In this document: positions 27,775 to 36,724 of the stretch, piece by piece | Layout: every line of letters starts with the position of its first letter | Numbering within the stretch: the stretch's first letter is position 1 | NCBI GenBank assembly: GCA_026954015.1 | Contig: JAIXLP010000052.1 | Coordinates: 4,232-68,231 of the forward strand | Source: Burkholderiales bacterium | GTDB lineage: Bacteria; Pseudomonadota; Gammaproteobacteria; Burkholderiales; Burkholderiaceae_C | DNA: 64,000 nucleotides | Reading direction: 5' to 3' | The notes under the pieces: model-generated | Told to the model about the DNA's origin: nothing | The model's input: only the letters and a program-made list of their open reading frames with translations | Database searches by the model: none | Position numbers and translations under genes: made by a program

Positions 27775-30017
27775 AAAGTGGTCCGCCCGAAGCGACCGGC
27801 GCGCCCCGCGACGGCGCAGCGGCGCAGCGCGCGCACCTGCCCCACCTGATCGCCGCCACGTCGGACGTGCCCTCCGACCTGGACCTGCACCCGGACGAGG
27901 CACTGGCGCGTGCGCGCGCCTTCGCCGAACCACTGCTCGCGGGTGAAGCGCTCGACTCGGGCGAGAACACGCTGGCGCACGCGGACGCCGTGGCGCAGAT
28001 CCTGCGCGGCCTGGGCAGCTCCGAGACCATGCAGGCGGCCGTCTACCTCGTGCATACCTGCGCCCACCTGACGCGCCCCGAAGAGGTCATCGCCAAGGCG
28101 TTCAGCCCGCACTTCGCGCAGCTTGCGGTGGAAACCACCAAGCTCATGCGCGTGCAGCGCCAGGCGCGCGAATCCCACGCCTCGCGCGCACAGCTGGACA
28201 CCGTCGCCCTGCAGACCGAGAACGTGCGCAAGATGCTGCTCGCGTTTTCACGCGACCTGCGCGTCGTGCTGCTGCGCCTGGCGTCGCGCCTGCAGACCAT
28301 GCGCTACCTCGCGGCGAGCAGGCAGTCCACGTCCCCGGCGATGGCGCGCGAGACGCTGCAGGTCTTCGCGCCGCTGGCCAACCGGCTTGGCATCTGGCAG
28401 CTCAAGTGGGAGCTCGAAGACCTCGCGTTTCGCGCGCTCGAACCCGACACCTACCGCGACGTCGCACGCAGGCTCGACGAGAAACGCGCCGAGCGCGAGC
28501 AGTACGTGGAACAGGTGCGCGCGCGGCTGGAAGCCGACCTGCGCGCGCACAGCATCAACGCGAGCGTCTCGGGGCGCCCCAAGCACATCTACAGCATCGT
28601 CAAGAAGATGCGCGGCAAATCGCTCGCGTTCGAGCAGGTGTACGACCTGCACGCGCTGCGCGTCATCGTCTCCAGCGTCAAGGACTGCTACGCCGCGCTC
28701 AGCTGGGTGCACAGCCACTACCAGCCGATCGAGGCCGAATTCGACGACTACATCGCCAAGCCCAAACCCAACGGCTACCAGTCGCTGCACACCGTGGTGC
28801 GCGACGAGGCCGGACGCGCCATCGAAATCCAGATCCGCACGCAGGCGATGCACGACCACGCCGAAAGCGGCGTGGCCGCCCACTGGGCCTACAAGGAGGC
28901 AGGTACCAAAGGCTACGCCGGCGTGTCGGCCACGAGCGACTACGACGCCAAGATCGCCGTGCTGCGCCAGCTGCTCGCGTGGGAGCGCGACCTCGCGGGC
29001 AGCGCCAGCCACAGCAACCTGTTCGAAGACCGCATCTACGTGCTCACGCCCGACGCGGCGGTGATCGAACTGCCCCAGGGTGCCACCCCCGTCGATTTCG
29101 CCTACGCGGTGCACACCAGCGTGGGCCACCGCTGCCGCGGCGCCAAGGTGGACGGCAGCATGGTGCCGCTCAACACCCCGCTGCAAAACGGCCAGACGGT
29201 GGAAATCACCACCGCCAAGGAGGGCCGCCCTTCACGCGACTGGCTCAACCCCGAACTCGGCTACCTCACGAGCCCACGCGCCAAGGCCAAGGTGCGCGCA
29301 TGGTTCAACGCCGAACAACTCGAAGGCACCGTCGCGCGCGGGCGCGAGCTGGTCGAAAAGCTGCTGCAACGCGAAGGCAAGACCGCGCTCAAGCACGATG
29401 ATCTCGCCGCCCGGCTCGGCTTCAAGACGGCGGAGGCGCTGTTCGAGGTCGTCGGCAAGGATGAGATCTCGCTGCGCAGCATCGAACAGTTGCTGCACCC
29501 GCCGCAACCTGGCGCCGCTGCAGAGGAACCTCCCGCGCGCAAGAAGGCGCGGGCGCCGGACACCGCGCAGGGTGCGGTGCTCGTCGTCGGCGTGGACGCG
29601 CTCATGACGCAGCTGGCCAAGTGCTGCAAGCCGGCCCCGCCTGACGAAATCCGCGGCTTCGTCACGCGCGGCAAGGGCGTGAGTGTGCACCGCGCCGATT
29701 GCAGCAACTTCCGCGAGCTCGCGGCGCGCCACCCCGAGCGCATGATCGACGTGGCCTGGGGCGGCGAGAACCAGGCGGCGAGCGAGCTCTACCCCATGGA
29801 CGTGGCCATCGAGGCCGCGGACCGCCAGGGCCTGCTGCGCGATATTTCCGAGGTCTTCACGCGCGAGAAGACCAACGTGATCGGCGTGCAGACCCAGTCC
29901 GTCAAGGGCACCGCCTGGATGACGTTCACGGTGGAAATCGCCGACGCCGAGCGGCTTAACAAGGTGCTTGCCATCGTCGCGGCTGTGCCCGGTGTGCGCT
30001 CGGCGCGCAGGCGCTGA
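27771..30017 (+). CDS. relA: (p)ppGpp synthetase RelA
   Basis: Ribosome-associated enzyme that makes (p)ppGpp on amino-acid starvation. The 748 residues run: degenerate hydrolase-like domain in which the HD motif is lost (YLVHTCAHL in place of HDxxED), synthetase domain with RPKHIYSIVKKM and the EFDDYIAKPKPNGYQSLHT stretch, TGS domain (DRIYVLTPDAAVIELPQGAT), zinc-finger region with cysteines in AKCCKPAPPDEIRGFVTRG, and a C-terminal ACT domain. The ExDD signature and dead hydrolase site mark it as RelA rather than bifunctional SpoT. The start is ATG 27771; the much longer frame upstream lies over the hydrolase gene. Confidence 0.95.
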   Translation: MKSGPPEATGAPRDGAAAQRAHLPHLIAATSDVPSDLDLHPDEALARARAFAEPLLAGEALDSGENTLAHADAVAQILRGLGSSETMQAAVYLVHTCAHLTRPEEVIAKAFSPHFAQLAVETTKLMRVQRQARESHASRAQLDTVALQTENVRKMLLAFSRDLRVVLLRLASRLQTMRYLAASRQSTSPAMARETLQVFAPLANRLGIWQLKWELEDLAFRALEPDTYRDVARRLDEKRAEREQYVEQVRARLEADLRAHSINASVSGRPKHIYSIVKKMRGKSLAFEQVYDLHALRVIVSSVKDCYAALSWVHSHYQPIEAEFDDYIAKPKPNGYQSLHTVVRDEAGRAIEIQIRTQAMHDHAESGVAAHWAYKEAGTKGYAGVSATSDYDAKIAVLRQLLAWERDLAGSASHSNLFEDRIYVLTPDAAVIELPQGATPVDFAYAVHTSVGHRCRGAKVDGSMVPLNTPLQNGQTVEITTAKEGRPSRDWLNPELGYLTSPRAKAKVRAWFNAEQLEGTVARGRELVEKLLQREGKTALKHDDLAARLGFKTAEALFEVVGKDEISLRSIEQLLHPPQPGAAAEEPPARKKARAPDTAQGAVLVVGVDALMTQLAKCCKPAPPDEIRGFVTRGKGVSVHRADCSNFRELAARHPERMIDVAWGGENQAASELYPMDVAIEAADRQGLLRDISEVFTREKTNVIGVQTQSVKGTAWMTFTVEIADAERLNKVLAIVAAVPGVRSARRR

Positions 30018-30067
30018 ACGGCCAACCCCTCCGCTGTTGTTGCTAGAATCGCGCCCTTCGGTAGAAC

Positions 30068-30144
30068 AGGCGCGTAGCTCAGCTGGTTAGAGCACCACCT
30101 TGACATGGTGGGGGTCGTTGGTTCGAGTCCAATCGCGCCTACCA
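30068..30144 (+). tRNA. tRNA-Val (anticodon GAC)
   Basis: A 77-base cloverleaf: acceptor AGGCGCG pairing with CGCGCCT, D-arm, anticodon stem CCACC/GGTGG with loop TTGACAT giving GAC (reads GTC and GTT), T-arm with TTCGAGT, and an encoded CCA. TAGAAT at 30044-30049 may be the -10 box. A strong terminator follows. Confidence 0.97.
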
Positions 30145-30152
30145 ATGCAGCC

Positions 30153-30184
30153 AGGCACTTGCGAGCGTTCGCAAGTGCCTTTTT
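30153..30184 (+). terminator. Intrinsic terminator after tRNA-Val
   Basis: AGGCACTTGCGA (30153-30164) pairs perfectly with TCGCAAGTGCCT (30169-30180) around GCGT, followed by T residues. Confidence 0.9.
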
Positions 30185-30289
30185 GTTGCCCGCGCTGGCA
30201 CGCCGGATACGCCTCGCACGGCGGTCTCGTAGAATCTGCTGCACCGCACCAAGTCCGTCGCAGCGGACCAGCGCATCCCGGAGCCGCCG

Positions 30290-30838
30290 ATGCCAGACAC
30301 ACACCCCACCGCCGAAAGCACCTCGGCACAACGCGTCATCAAGAAGTACCCCAACCGGCGGCTGTACGACACCTCCACGTCCACCTACATCACGCTGGCC
30401 GAGGTGCGCCAGCTCGTGATCGACGGAGCGACGGTGGTGGTGCGCGACGCCAAGACCGGCGAGGACCTGACGCGCAGCATCCTGCTGCAAATCATTCTGG
30501 AGGAAGAAGCCGGCGGCGCGCCGATGTTCAGCGAGGCGGCACTGGCCAACATCATCCGTTTCTACGGCCATGCGATGCAGGGCTTCATGGGCGCCTACCT
30601 CGAGAAGAACGTGCAGATGTTCACCGAGGTGCAGGCCAAGCTCGCCGAGCAGACCAAGACGATCACGCCCGAGATGTGGAACCACTTCATGAACCTGCAG
30701 TCGCCGATGATGCAGTCGCTCATGGGCAGCTACATCGAGCAGTCGCAGACCGTGTTCCAGCACATGCAGGAACAGATGAACAAGCAGACCGAGCAGATGC
30801 TCGGCGCGTTCGGCATCAAGCAGCGCGGCGATCGCTGA
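30290..30838 (+). CDS. phaR: Polyhydroxyalkanoate synthesis repressor PhaR
   Basis: DNA-binding repressor that senses PHB granules and controls phasin and PHB genes. The 182 residues start with the PHB/PHA accumulation-regulator DNA-binding domain (VIKKYPNRRLYDTSTSTYIT) and continue with the second domain and a long helical, Met/Gln-rich tail (QMNKQTEQMLGAFG) thought to contact granules. A phasin gene with PhaR-type operator sequences is at 62.6 kb in this window. The gene stands alone after the tRNA-Val terminator. Confidence 0.95.
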   Translation: MPDTHPTAESTSAQRVIKKYPNRRLYDTSTSTYITLAEVRQLVIDGATVVVRDAKTGEDLTRSILLQIILEEEAGGAPMFSEAALANIIRFYGHAMQGFMGAYLEKNVQMFTEVQAKLAEQTKTITPEMWNHFMNLQSPMMQSLMGSYIEQSQTVFQHMQEQMNKQTEQMLGAFGIKQRGDR

Positions 30839-30943
30839 GGGCGCGCCAGGGCTCGCGCGCAGGCCGTGGCGGCGCGTTATCCGCACCGGCGATCACGCAA
30901 ATGCGAAGGTGTTACGCTTTTTGACTCCCACGCCCCGCTGCCG

Positions 30944-33094
30944 ATGACGATGAACCGAGCCGACCCCACCGTACTGAAAACGCCGCAGGCGCCCTGCACC
31001 ATCCTTCGCCGCTTCTCGCTGCACGCCAGCGACGCCGCGGATTTCCGCCAGCGCCTGCGCGCGTATTTCACCGAGACCTTCGACTGCTACGAGTCGCTGT
31101 TTCGCACGCTGGCGTGCGATGACGCCTGGCGCGAGCGCTCGATCCCGCTGCGCCATCCGCTGATCTTCTATTACGGGCACACCGCGACGTTCTTCGTCAA
31201 CAAGCTGCTGCTCACACGCATGATCGACCAGCGCATCGACCCGCATCTCGAATCGGTGTTCGCCGTCGGCGTGGACGAGATGAGCTGGGACGACCTGGAC
31301 GACGCGCACTACGACTGGCCGAGCGTGGCCAAGGTGCAGGCCTACCGCGACCAGGTGCGCGCGCTCGTCACGCGCCTCATCGACACCGCGCCGCTCACGC
31401 TGCCCGTGAACTGGGAGCACCCATGGTGGGCGATCGTCATGGGCATCGAGCACGAACGCATCCACATCGAGACCTCGTCGGTGCTGATCCGCCAGCAGCG
31501 CCTGCAGTGGGTGCGCACGCAGCCGGACTGGCCCGCCTGCCCGGACGCGGGGCCCGCGCCCGAGAACACGCTCGTGAACGTCGTCGCGGGCCACGTCACG
31601 CTGGGCAAGCCCTTCGACAGCGAGCGCTACGGCTGGGACAACGAGTACGGACACCATGAGGCCGATGTCACTGCGTTCCAGGCCAGCCGCCTGCTCGTGA
31701 GCAATGGCGAGTTCCTCGCCTTCGTGCAGGCGGGCGGCTACGCCAGCGACGCCTGGTGGGACGACGAAGGCCGGCGCTGGCGCGACTTCGCGCAGGCCGC
31801 GCACCCAACCTTCTGGGTGCGCGCGGGCGACGACTGGCGGCTGCGCCTGATGACCGAGGAAGTGGCCATGCGCTGGAACTGGCCGGTCGAGGTCAACTGC
31901 CTCGAAGCGCGGGCCTTTTGCCGCTGGAAGGCGCATGAAACCGGGCAGCGCGTGCGCCTGCCCACCGAGGACGAATGGCACCGCATCCTCGCGACGAGCG
32001 GCTGGCACCTTGGCGCTGCCCACCCCGCCAACGCCAATATGTACCTGGAGCACTGGGCATCGTCGTGCCCGGTCGACCGCTTCGAGCACGGGCCGTTCTG
32101 CGATGCGGTGGGCAACGTCTGGCAGTGGACGGAAACGCCGACCTACCCGTTCGAGGGCTTCAAGACCCACCCGATCTACGACGACTTCACGACGCCGACG
32201 TTCGACGAGCGGCACAACCTCATCAAGGGCGGCTCGTGGATCGCCACCGGCAACGAGGCCGAGCCCGAGTCGCGCTACGCCTTCCGCCGCCACTTCTTCC
32301 AGCACGCGGGTTTCCGCTACGTGGTGGCCGACGCGCCCGTGGGCACGCAGGCCTCGCGCTACGAGACGGACGAGCTCGTCACGCAGTACATGGAGTTCCA
32401 CTACGGCGCCCAGTACTACGGCGTGCCCAACTTCCCCAAGGCGCTTGCGCAGATCGCGATCGAGGCGGTGGGCAACGGCCCCCACCGGCGCGCGATGGAT
32501 CTGGGCTGCGCGGTGGGCCGCAGCGTGTTCGAACTGGCGCGCCACTTCGACGAAGTCGTCGGTGTGGATTTTTCCGCGCGCTTCATCGACCAGGGCGTAG
32601 CGCTGGCGCGCGGCGACACCGTGCGCTACACCGCGACCGAGGAAGGCGAGCTCGTCGAATACAAGGCCGTGAAGCTGGCCGATCTGGGCCTGACCGACAC
32701 GGCGGCGCGCGTGCAGTTCTGGCAGGGCGACGCGTGCAATCTCAAGCCCCAGTTCACCGACTACGACCTGATCCTCGCGGCCAACCTGATCGACCGGCTC
32801 TACGACCCGGCGCGCTTCCTGCACATGGTGCACGAGCGGCTGCGCCTCGGCGGAGTGCTGATGCTCACCTCGCCCTACACGTGGCTCGCCGAGCACACGC
32901 CGCGCGAGAAATGGCTGGGCGGCTACAAGAAGGATGGCGAGAGCTGGCGCACGCTCGATGCGCTCAAGGCGCTGCTGGGCGCGCACTTCGAGATGGCGGG
33001 CGAGCCGCGCGACGTTCCCTTCGTCATCCGCGAAACCCGCCGCAAGTTCCAGCACACGCTGTCCCAGGCCACATTCTGGCGGCGCGTACGCTGA
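30944..33094 (+). CDS. ovoA: 5-histidylcysteine sulfoxide synthase / methyltransferase OvoA
   Basis: Ovothiol biosynthesis: the N-terminal nonheme-iron domain joins cysteine to histidine as a sulfoxide, and the C-terminal SAM-dependent domain is expected to N-methylate the mercaptohistidine. The 716 residues show the DinB-like iron site, His79 in FYYGHTATFF and His170/His174 in GIEHERIHIE, then the formylglycine-enzyme-like sulfatase-modifying fold (VRLPTEDEWHRI, NLIKGGSW), and the methyltransferase with MDLGCAVGRSVFELAR. Start: ATG 30944, or 30950 two codons later; longer frames run into non-conserved sequence. It is followed 15 bases later by an L,D-transpeptidase gene. The C-S lyase OvoB was not seen nearby. 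Confidence 0.92.
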   Translation: MTMNRADPTVLKTPQAPCTILRRFSLHASDAADFRQRLRAYFTETFDCYESLFRTLACDDAWRERSIPLRHPLIFYYGHTATFFVNKLLLTRMIDQRIDPHLESVFAVGVDEMSWDDLDDAHYDWPSVAKVQAYRDQVRALVTRLIDTAPLTLPVNWEHPWWAIVMGIEHERIHIETSSVLIRQQRLQWVRTQPDWPACPDAGPAPENTLVNVVAGHVTLGKPFDSERYGWDNEYGHHEADVTAFQASRLLVSNGEFLAFVQAGGYASDAWWDDEGRRWRDFAQAAHPTFWVRAGDDWRLRLMTEEVAMRWNWPVEVNCLEARAFCRWKAHETGQRVRLPTEDEWHRILATSGWHLGAAHPANANMYLEHWASSCPVDRFEHGPFCDAVGNVWQWTETPTYPFEGFKTHPIYDDFTTPTFDERHNLIKGGSWIATGNEAEPESRYAFRRHFFQHAGFRYVVADAPVGTQASRYETDELVTQYMEFHYGAQYYGVPNFPKALAQIAIEAVGNGPHRRAMDLGCAVGRSVFELARHFDEVVGVDFSARFIDQGVALARGDTVRYTATEEGELVEYKAVKLADLGLTDTAARVQFWQGDACNLKPQFTDYDLILAANLIDRLYDPARFLHMVHERLRLGGVLMLTSPYTWLAEHTPREKWLGGYKKDGESWRTLDALKALLGAHFEMAGEPRDVPFVIRETRRKFQHTLSQATFWRRVR

Positions 33095-33109
33095 CGATAC
33101 GGGCTGGCC

Positions 33110-34174
33110 ATGGTTGCACGCTCCCACGCCCGCGGGCTGCTGGTGCTGTGCGCGACGTGCGCCAGCCTGGCGCTGACGCACGTCGCGGCAGCGCCCCCCG
33201 AAACATCCCACTGGGCCAGCAGCATGGCGTCGAGCGCGTCGGCGGCGGACACGCGCCCGTTCAGCGCACCGGCGGCGCTCGCGCAGCCGCTGCGCAGCAA
33301 GATGCAGTCACCGCTCGTGCGCGAACTGCAAATCCGCCTGCGCCACGCCAAGTTCCTCGCCACCTACGACGCGCACGACCGGTTCGACGGCCTCACGCGC
33401 GCCGCGGTGGAGAAATTCCAGAAGGCCAACGGCCTGCGCGCCACCGGCGTGGTGGACCAGCAGACCTGGGACGCGCTGCGCCAGCAATCGCACGATCCGA
33501 GCGAGGCGGAACTGAACAACACCGACGTGGGCTGGTGGTTCACGGGCCCGCAGCACCGCGGCTACATCAAGGAGCTGCAGCACCGGCTCTCGCAGGTGCG
33601 GGTCTACGACGGCCCGGCGCACGGCGAGCTTGACGAGCGCACGCGTGCAGCGATCGCCGCCTGGCGCGTCAAGGTGGGGCTGCCCGAAAGCGACGTGATG
33701 GACGAGCGCACCTGGACCAGGCTCATTGCCGCAACGCGCAGCCCGCGCTACGCGCAACTGTTCGAGCGCCCGCCCGAGAAGGGCGCGACGGCGCAGACGC
33801 TCGATCCCCGCTGCACGACGGGCAAGGTGATCTGCGTGTCCAAGGCGCAGAAGAAACTCTCCTACGTGGTGGACGGCACGATCCGCTTCACGCGCGAGGC
33901 ACGCTTTTCGCGGCCGGGCTACGACAGCCCCGAGGGGGACTTTCGCATCTGGTACATGAACCGCGACACGGTCTCGAAGATCTTCGGCGAGCGCACGCCC
34001 ATGCCCTACGCGATCTTCTACGACGGCAACGTCGCGATCCATTTTTCCGACGATTTCGCCGAAAACGGCTACGCGGGCGGCTCGCACGGCTGCAGCCAGT
34101 TGCGCGACTACCAGGCGGCCAAGTGGCTCTACGAGCAGGTGAAGGTCGGCGACCGCGTCGTGGTGTACCAATAG
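33110..34174 (+). CDS. L,D-transpeptidase with peptidoglycan-binding domains
   Basis: A 354-residue exported protein. Order: signal peptide (to about residue 28, ending VAAA), two peptidoglycan-binding helical repeats (about residues 68-130 and 145-215), and a YkuD catalytic domain. The catalytic motif reads HFSDDFAENGYAGGSHGCSQ, with the nucleophile cysteine near residue 328. YkuD enzymes make 3-3 peptide cross-links or attach proteins to peptidoglycan, resisting beta-lactams other than carbapenems. It follows ovoA by 15 bases on the same strand. Which cross-link it makes cannot be told. Confidence 0.9.
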   Translation: MVARSHARGLLVLCATCASLALTHVAAAPPETSHWASSMASSASAADTRPFSAPAALAQPLRSKMQSPLVRELQIRLRHAKFLATYDAHDRFDGLTRAAVEKFQKANGLRATGVVDQQTWDALRQQSHDPSEAELNNTDVGWWFTGPQHRGYIKELQHRLSQVRVYDGPAHGELDERTRAAIAAWRVKVGLPESDVMDERTWTRLIAATRSPRYAQLFERPPEKGATAQTLDPRCTTGKVICVSKAQKKLSYVVDGTIRFTREARFSRPGYDSPEGDFRIWYMNRDTVSKIFGERTPMPYAIFYDGNVAIHFSDDFAENGYAGGSHGCSQLRDYQAAKWLYEQVKVGDRVVVYQ

Positions 34175-34270
34175 CGCGTGTACCGACGCTGGCGTCGCAG
34201 CCTTCGCGCGCCGCGCAGGCATGTGCCTGCGCAACTTGCTACGCTGTGCGCTGCTCGATGGAGGTAACGC

Positions 34271-35350
34271 ATGGCGGACAAGCAATTCGAAGACCGGGCC
34301 ACGGGCGCGCTGATGGGCGCGCTCATCGGCGAAGCACTCGCGGTGGGCCCGCACTGGTACTACAACCTCGATGAACTGCGCGCGGCGCATGGCGCGTGGA
34401 TCAGCGACTACACCACGCCCCGGCCGGGGCGCTACCACGAGGGGCTGAAGGCCGGCGAGTCATCGCAGGCGGGGCTGCTGCTGGAGCTGACCATGCGCTC
34501 GCTCGCCGAGCGCGGCGCCTACGACGAGGCGGACTTCTGCCAGCGGCTGGACCGCGACTTCTTTCCGCTGATCGACGGCACGCCCAACAACGGCCCGGGC
34601 GGCTACACCAGCCAGTCGATCCGCGGAACCTGGCGGCTGCGCGTCAAGCTAGGCAAACCCTGGGGCGAGGTGAGCGGCTGGGCCGACGACACGGAAGCCG
34701 CCGAGCGCACGCTGGCGATCGCGGTACGCAATGCGCGCGACCTGCGCGCGCTGGCGCGCGACGTGAGCAGCAACACCGCGCTCACGCAAAAGGACGGCGT
34801 GGTCGGCGCCATGACCACGGCCTACTGCCTTGCGCTCGGCCTGCTGGTGCAGGGCGAGACCTTCGACGGCGCGATCACGGGCAAGCTCATGGCGCACGTG
34901 CGCGACGGCACGCTGCCGTTTCACAGCGTCACCAAGGCGGACGAGGACGGGGTAGCAGACGGCCCCGAACGGCCACGCCACGCGGGCCAGTTCCCGTCGC
35001 CCGATGCGCTGATCGGCATGGGCTACATCGCGGGCGCGGCGCTCGACCCGGCGGTGCGCATCGAGCCCGCGTGGAAGGTCTCGCAGGTGTACGGCATGCC
35101 GTGCGCGGTCTACCACCAGTTCCCCGCGGCCTACCACCTCGCGGCGCGCTTCAGCGGCGACTACGAAGCTGCCGTGCTGCACGCGGTGAACGGCGGCGGG
35201 CAGAACCAGGCGCGCGCCATGCTCACCGGCGCGCTCGTGGGCGCGATGGTGGGGCTCGGCGGCATCCCCGAGCGCTTCGTGCGGGGGCTGGACCGACACG
35301 AGGAGCGGCTCGCGCTTGCGCGCACGATCGCGGCGCAGGCCGCACGGTAA
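34271..35350 (+). CDS. ADP-ribosylglycohydrolase-fold protein lacking metal motifs
   Basis: A 359-residue cytosolic protein of the ADP-ribosylglycohydrolase superfamily, shown by the N-terminal RATGALMGALIGEALAVGP, the helix LLLELTMRSLAERGAYDEADF and the late MLTGALVGAMVGLGGIPERF. In catalytic members two aspartate motifs bind a magnesium pair. The first, usually TDDT, reads ESSQ (residues 63-66), and the second, usually DxDT, reads QNQA (311-314). It therefore resembles the crystallin-J1-like branch, whose activity is unclear. A WADDTEAAERT segment near residue 140 is in the wrong place to replace the first site. It forms a close pair with the flavoprotein 17 bases downstream. Confidence 0.75.
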   Translation: MADKQFEDRATGALMGALIGEALAVGPHWYYNLDELRAAHGAWISDYTTPRPGRYHEGLKAGESSQAGLLLELTMRSLAERGAYDEADFCQRLDRDFFPLIDGTPNNGPGGYTSQSIRGTWRLRVKLGKPWGEVSGWADDTEAAERTLAIAVRNARDLRALARDVSSNTALTQKDGVVGAMTTAYCLALGLLVQGETFDGAITGKLMAHVRDGTLPFHSVTKADEDGVADGPERPRHAGQFPSPDALIGMGYIAGAALDPAVRIEPAWKVSQVYGMPCAVYHQFPAAYHLAARFSGDYEAAVLHAVNGGGQNQARAMLTGALVGAMVGLGGIPERFVRGLDRHEERLALARTIAAQAAR

Positions 35351-35367
35351 CGACAGGAGGCAACGCC

Positions 35368-36063
35368 ATGGTGACCCGCTACGACGTACGGCTGCTGCAC
35401 AAGCGCGAGGTGGCCACGCAGATGATGGAATTCACGCTCGAAAAGCCGCAGGGCTTCGAGTACCGCGCGGGACAGTTCGGCGACATGGTGCTGCCCGCCT
35501 CGAGCGGCCTGACCGACGCCAACAACAAGCACGGCTTCTCGTTCGTGAGCGCGCCGTTCGAGGACACGCTGCGCATGGCGACGCTGATGCGCCCCAGCGC
35601 CTTCAAGCAGGCGGCGGCCCAGGTGCCCGACGGCACGGTGGTGGGGCTGCTGGCGCTCTGGGGCAGCTTCACGCTGCACCAGAACGCAGCAGTGCCCGCG
35701 GTGTTCGTCACCAGCGGCATCGGCATCACGCCGGTGCGCGGCATCATCGCGCAGGCAACGCACGAGAAGGCGCCGCACCAGATCACGCTGGTCTACGCCA
35801 ACGCGGATGCGGCGCACGCGGCCTACCACGACGAGCTGCAGCAGCTTGCCGCGCGCAATCCGAACTTCCACTACGTGCCGGTGTTCACCGGCGCGCAGGG
35901 CCGGCTCGGCCCAGCCACGATCCGCGAGCACGTGGCGCGCGCGGCGGATGCGCTGTTCTACCTCTCGGGCCCCAAGGCGACCATCGCGCAGATGCGCGAA
36001 CTCGCCCTGCAGGCGGGCGCGGACGAGGACAACCTGCGCACCGAGGAGTTCGAGGGCTACTGA
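35368..36063 (+). CDS. FAD-binding oxidoreductase, ferredoxin-reductase-like
   Basis: A 231-residue flavoprotein. The FAD-binding barrel includes YRAGQFGDMVLP (in place of the RxYS pattern it continues HGFSFVSAP), and the NAD(P) domain contains FVTSGIGITPVRGII, ITLVYANAD and the C-terminal EEFEGY. No [2Fe-2S] domain is present, so an external electron partner is needed. GACAGGAGG lies before the ATG. It is paired with the ADP-ribosylglycohydrolase homologue upstream. It could be a ferredoxin/flavodoxin reductase or part of an unknown redox enzyme. Confidence 0.8.
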   Translation: MVTRYDVRLLHKREVATQMMEFTLEKPQGFEYRAGQFGDMVLPASSGLTDANNKHGFSFVSAPFEDTLRMATLMRPSAFKQAAAQVPDGTVVGLLALWGSFTLHQNAAVPAVFVTSGIGITPVRGIIAQATHEKAPHQITLVYANADAAHAAYHDELQQLAARNPNFHYVPVFTGAQGRLGPATIREHVARAADALFYLSGPKATIAQMRELALQAGADEDNLRTEEFEGY

Positions 36064-36080
36064 GCCCCAACCAGCTCTTC

Positions 36081-36185
36081 ATACGGTTTTGCATTCAAGC
36101 GTAGAACAAGGCGGGAAGCCGCAGACAGTGCTGTAGCACGGCAAGGCGAACCAACGCAGTTATACGTTTGAAGGCGAAACCGTAT
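36081..36185. repeat. 105-bp element with 23-bp terminal inverted repeats
   Basis: The left end ATACGGTTTTGCATTCAAGC and the right end, read inverted as ATACGGTTTCGCCTTCAAAC, match at 20 of 23 positions counting three further bases. The interior holds GCAGACAGTGCTGTAGCACG. It lies between convergent genes, and its last base forms part of the stop codon of the TPM gene. I recognise this as a common non-autonomous element in Comamonadaceae. No coding content. Confidence 0.85.
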
Positions 36186-36724
36186 CAGAGCACCACGGGT
36201 TCGTCGGGCAGCTCGTTGTCCGCACCGGCAGCCGCGCTGTCGCGCGGAAAGTGCGCGACGAGCACCGCCGACACCTCCTCCAGCGCCTGCGTGAGCCCAT
36301 CCTCGAAGCAGCCCGCGCGCAGGTGCTCGCCCAGGCGCCGCACCTGCGCGTCCCACAGCGCGGGCTCGACGGCGCGCGCGATGCCGCGGTCGGCGACGAG
36401 CTCGATGGCGCGCTCAGCCATCAACAGGTAGATGAGCACGCCGTTGTTGCGCTCGGTATCCCAGACGCCGAGCTTGGAGAACATCATCAGCGCGCGCTCG
36501 CGCACGATGCGCGCAAGCGGCACCCGGCCATGCAGCGCGCGCCAGAGGTAGCTCAGCGGCAGGCCGCCCTCGATGCACAGGCGCACCTGGCCGGTGTGGC
36601 GCTGCTCGCTCGCCGCCACACGCGCGCGCAGGCGCTCGAGCATGTCGGCGGGCAGCACGCGGCGCACGGCGTGTTCGTCGATCCAGCGGTGGCGCCACAG
36701 GCGCAGCAGATGCGTGCCTACCAT
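36185..36724 (-). CDS. TPM-domain protein, cytosolic or membrane-associated
   Basis: A 179-residue protein with a TPM phosphatase-like domain (AASEQRHTGQVRLCIEGG, LGVWDTERNNGVLIYLLMAERAIELVADRG). There is no signal peptide in the first 30 residues. It is the second TPM gene of a lemA-TPM-TPM operon, starting one base inside the stop codon of the previous gene (TGATG). The function of TPM proteins is uncertain; plant homologues act in photosystem II repair. The stop codon includes the last base of a transposon-like repeat, so the native C-terminus may have been altered. Confidence 0.8.
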   Translation of the reverse strand: MVGTHLLRLWRHRWIDEHAVRRVLPADMLERLRARVAASEQRHTGQVRLCIEGGLPLSYLWRALHGRVPLARIVRERALMMFSKLGVWDTERNNGVLIYLLMAERAIELVADRGIARAVEPALWDAQVRRLGEHLRAGCFEDGLTQALEEVSAVLVAHFPRDSAAAGADNELPDEPVVL

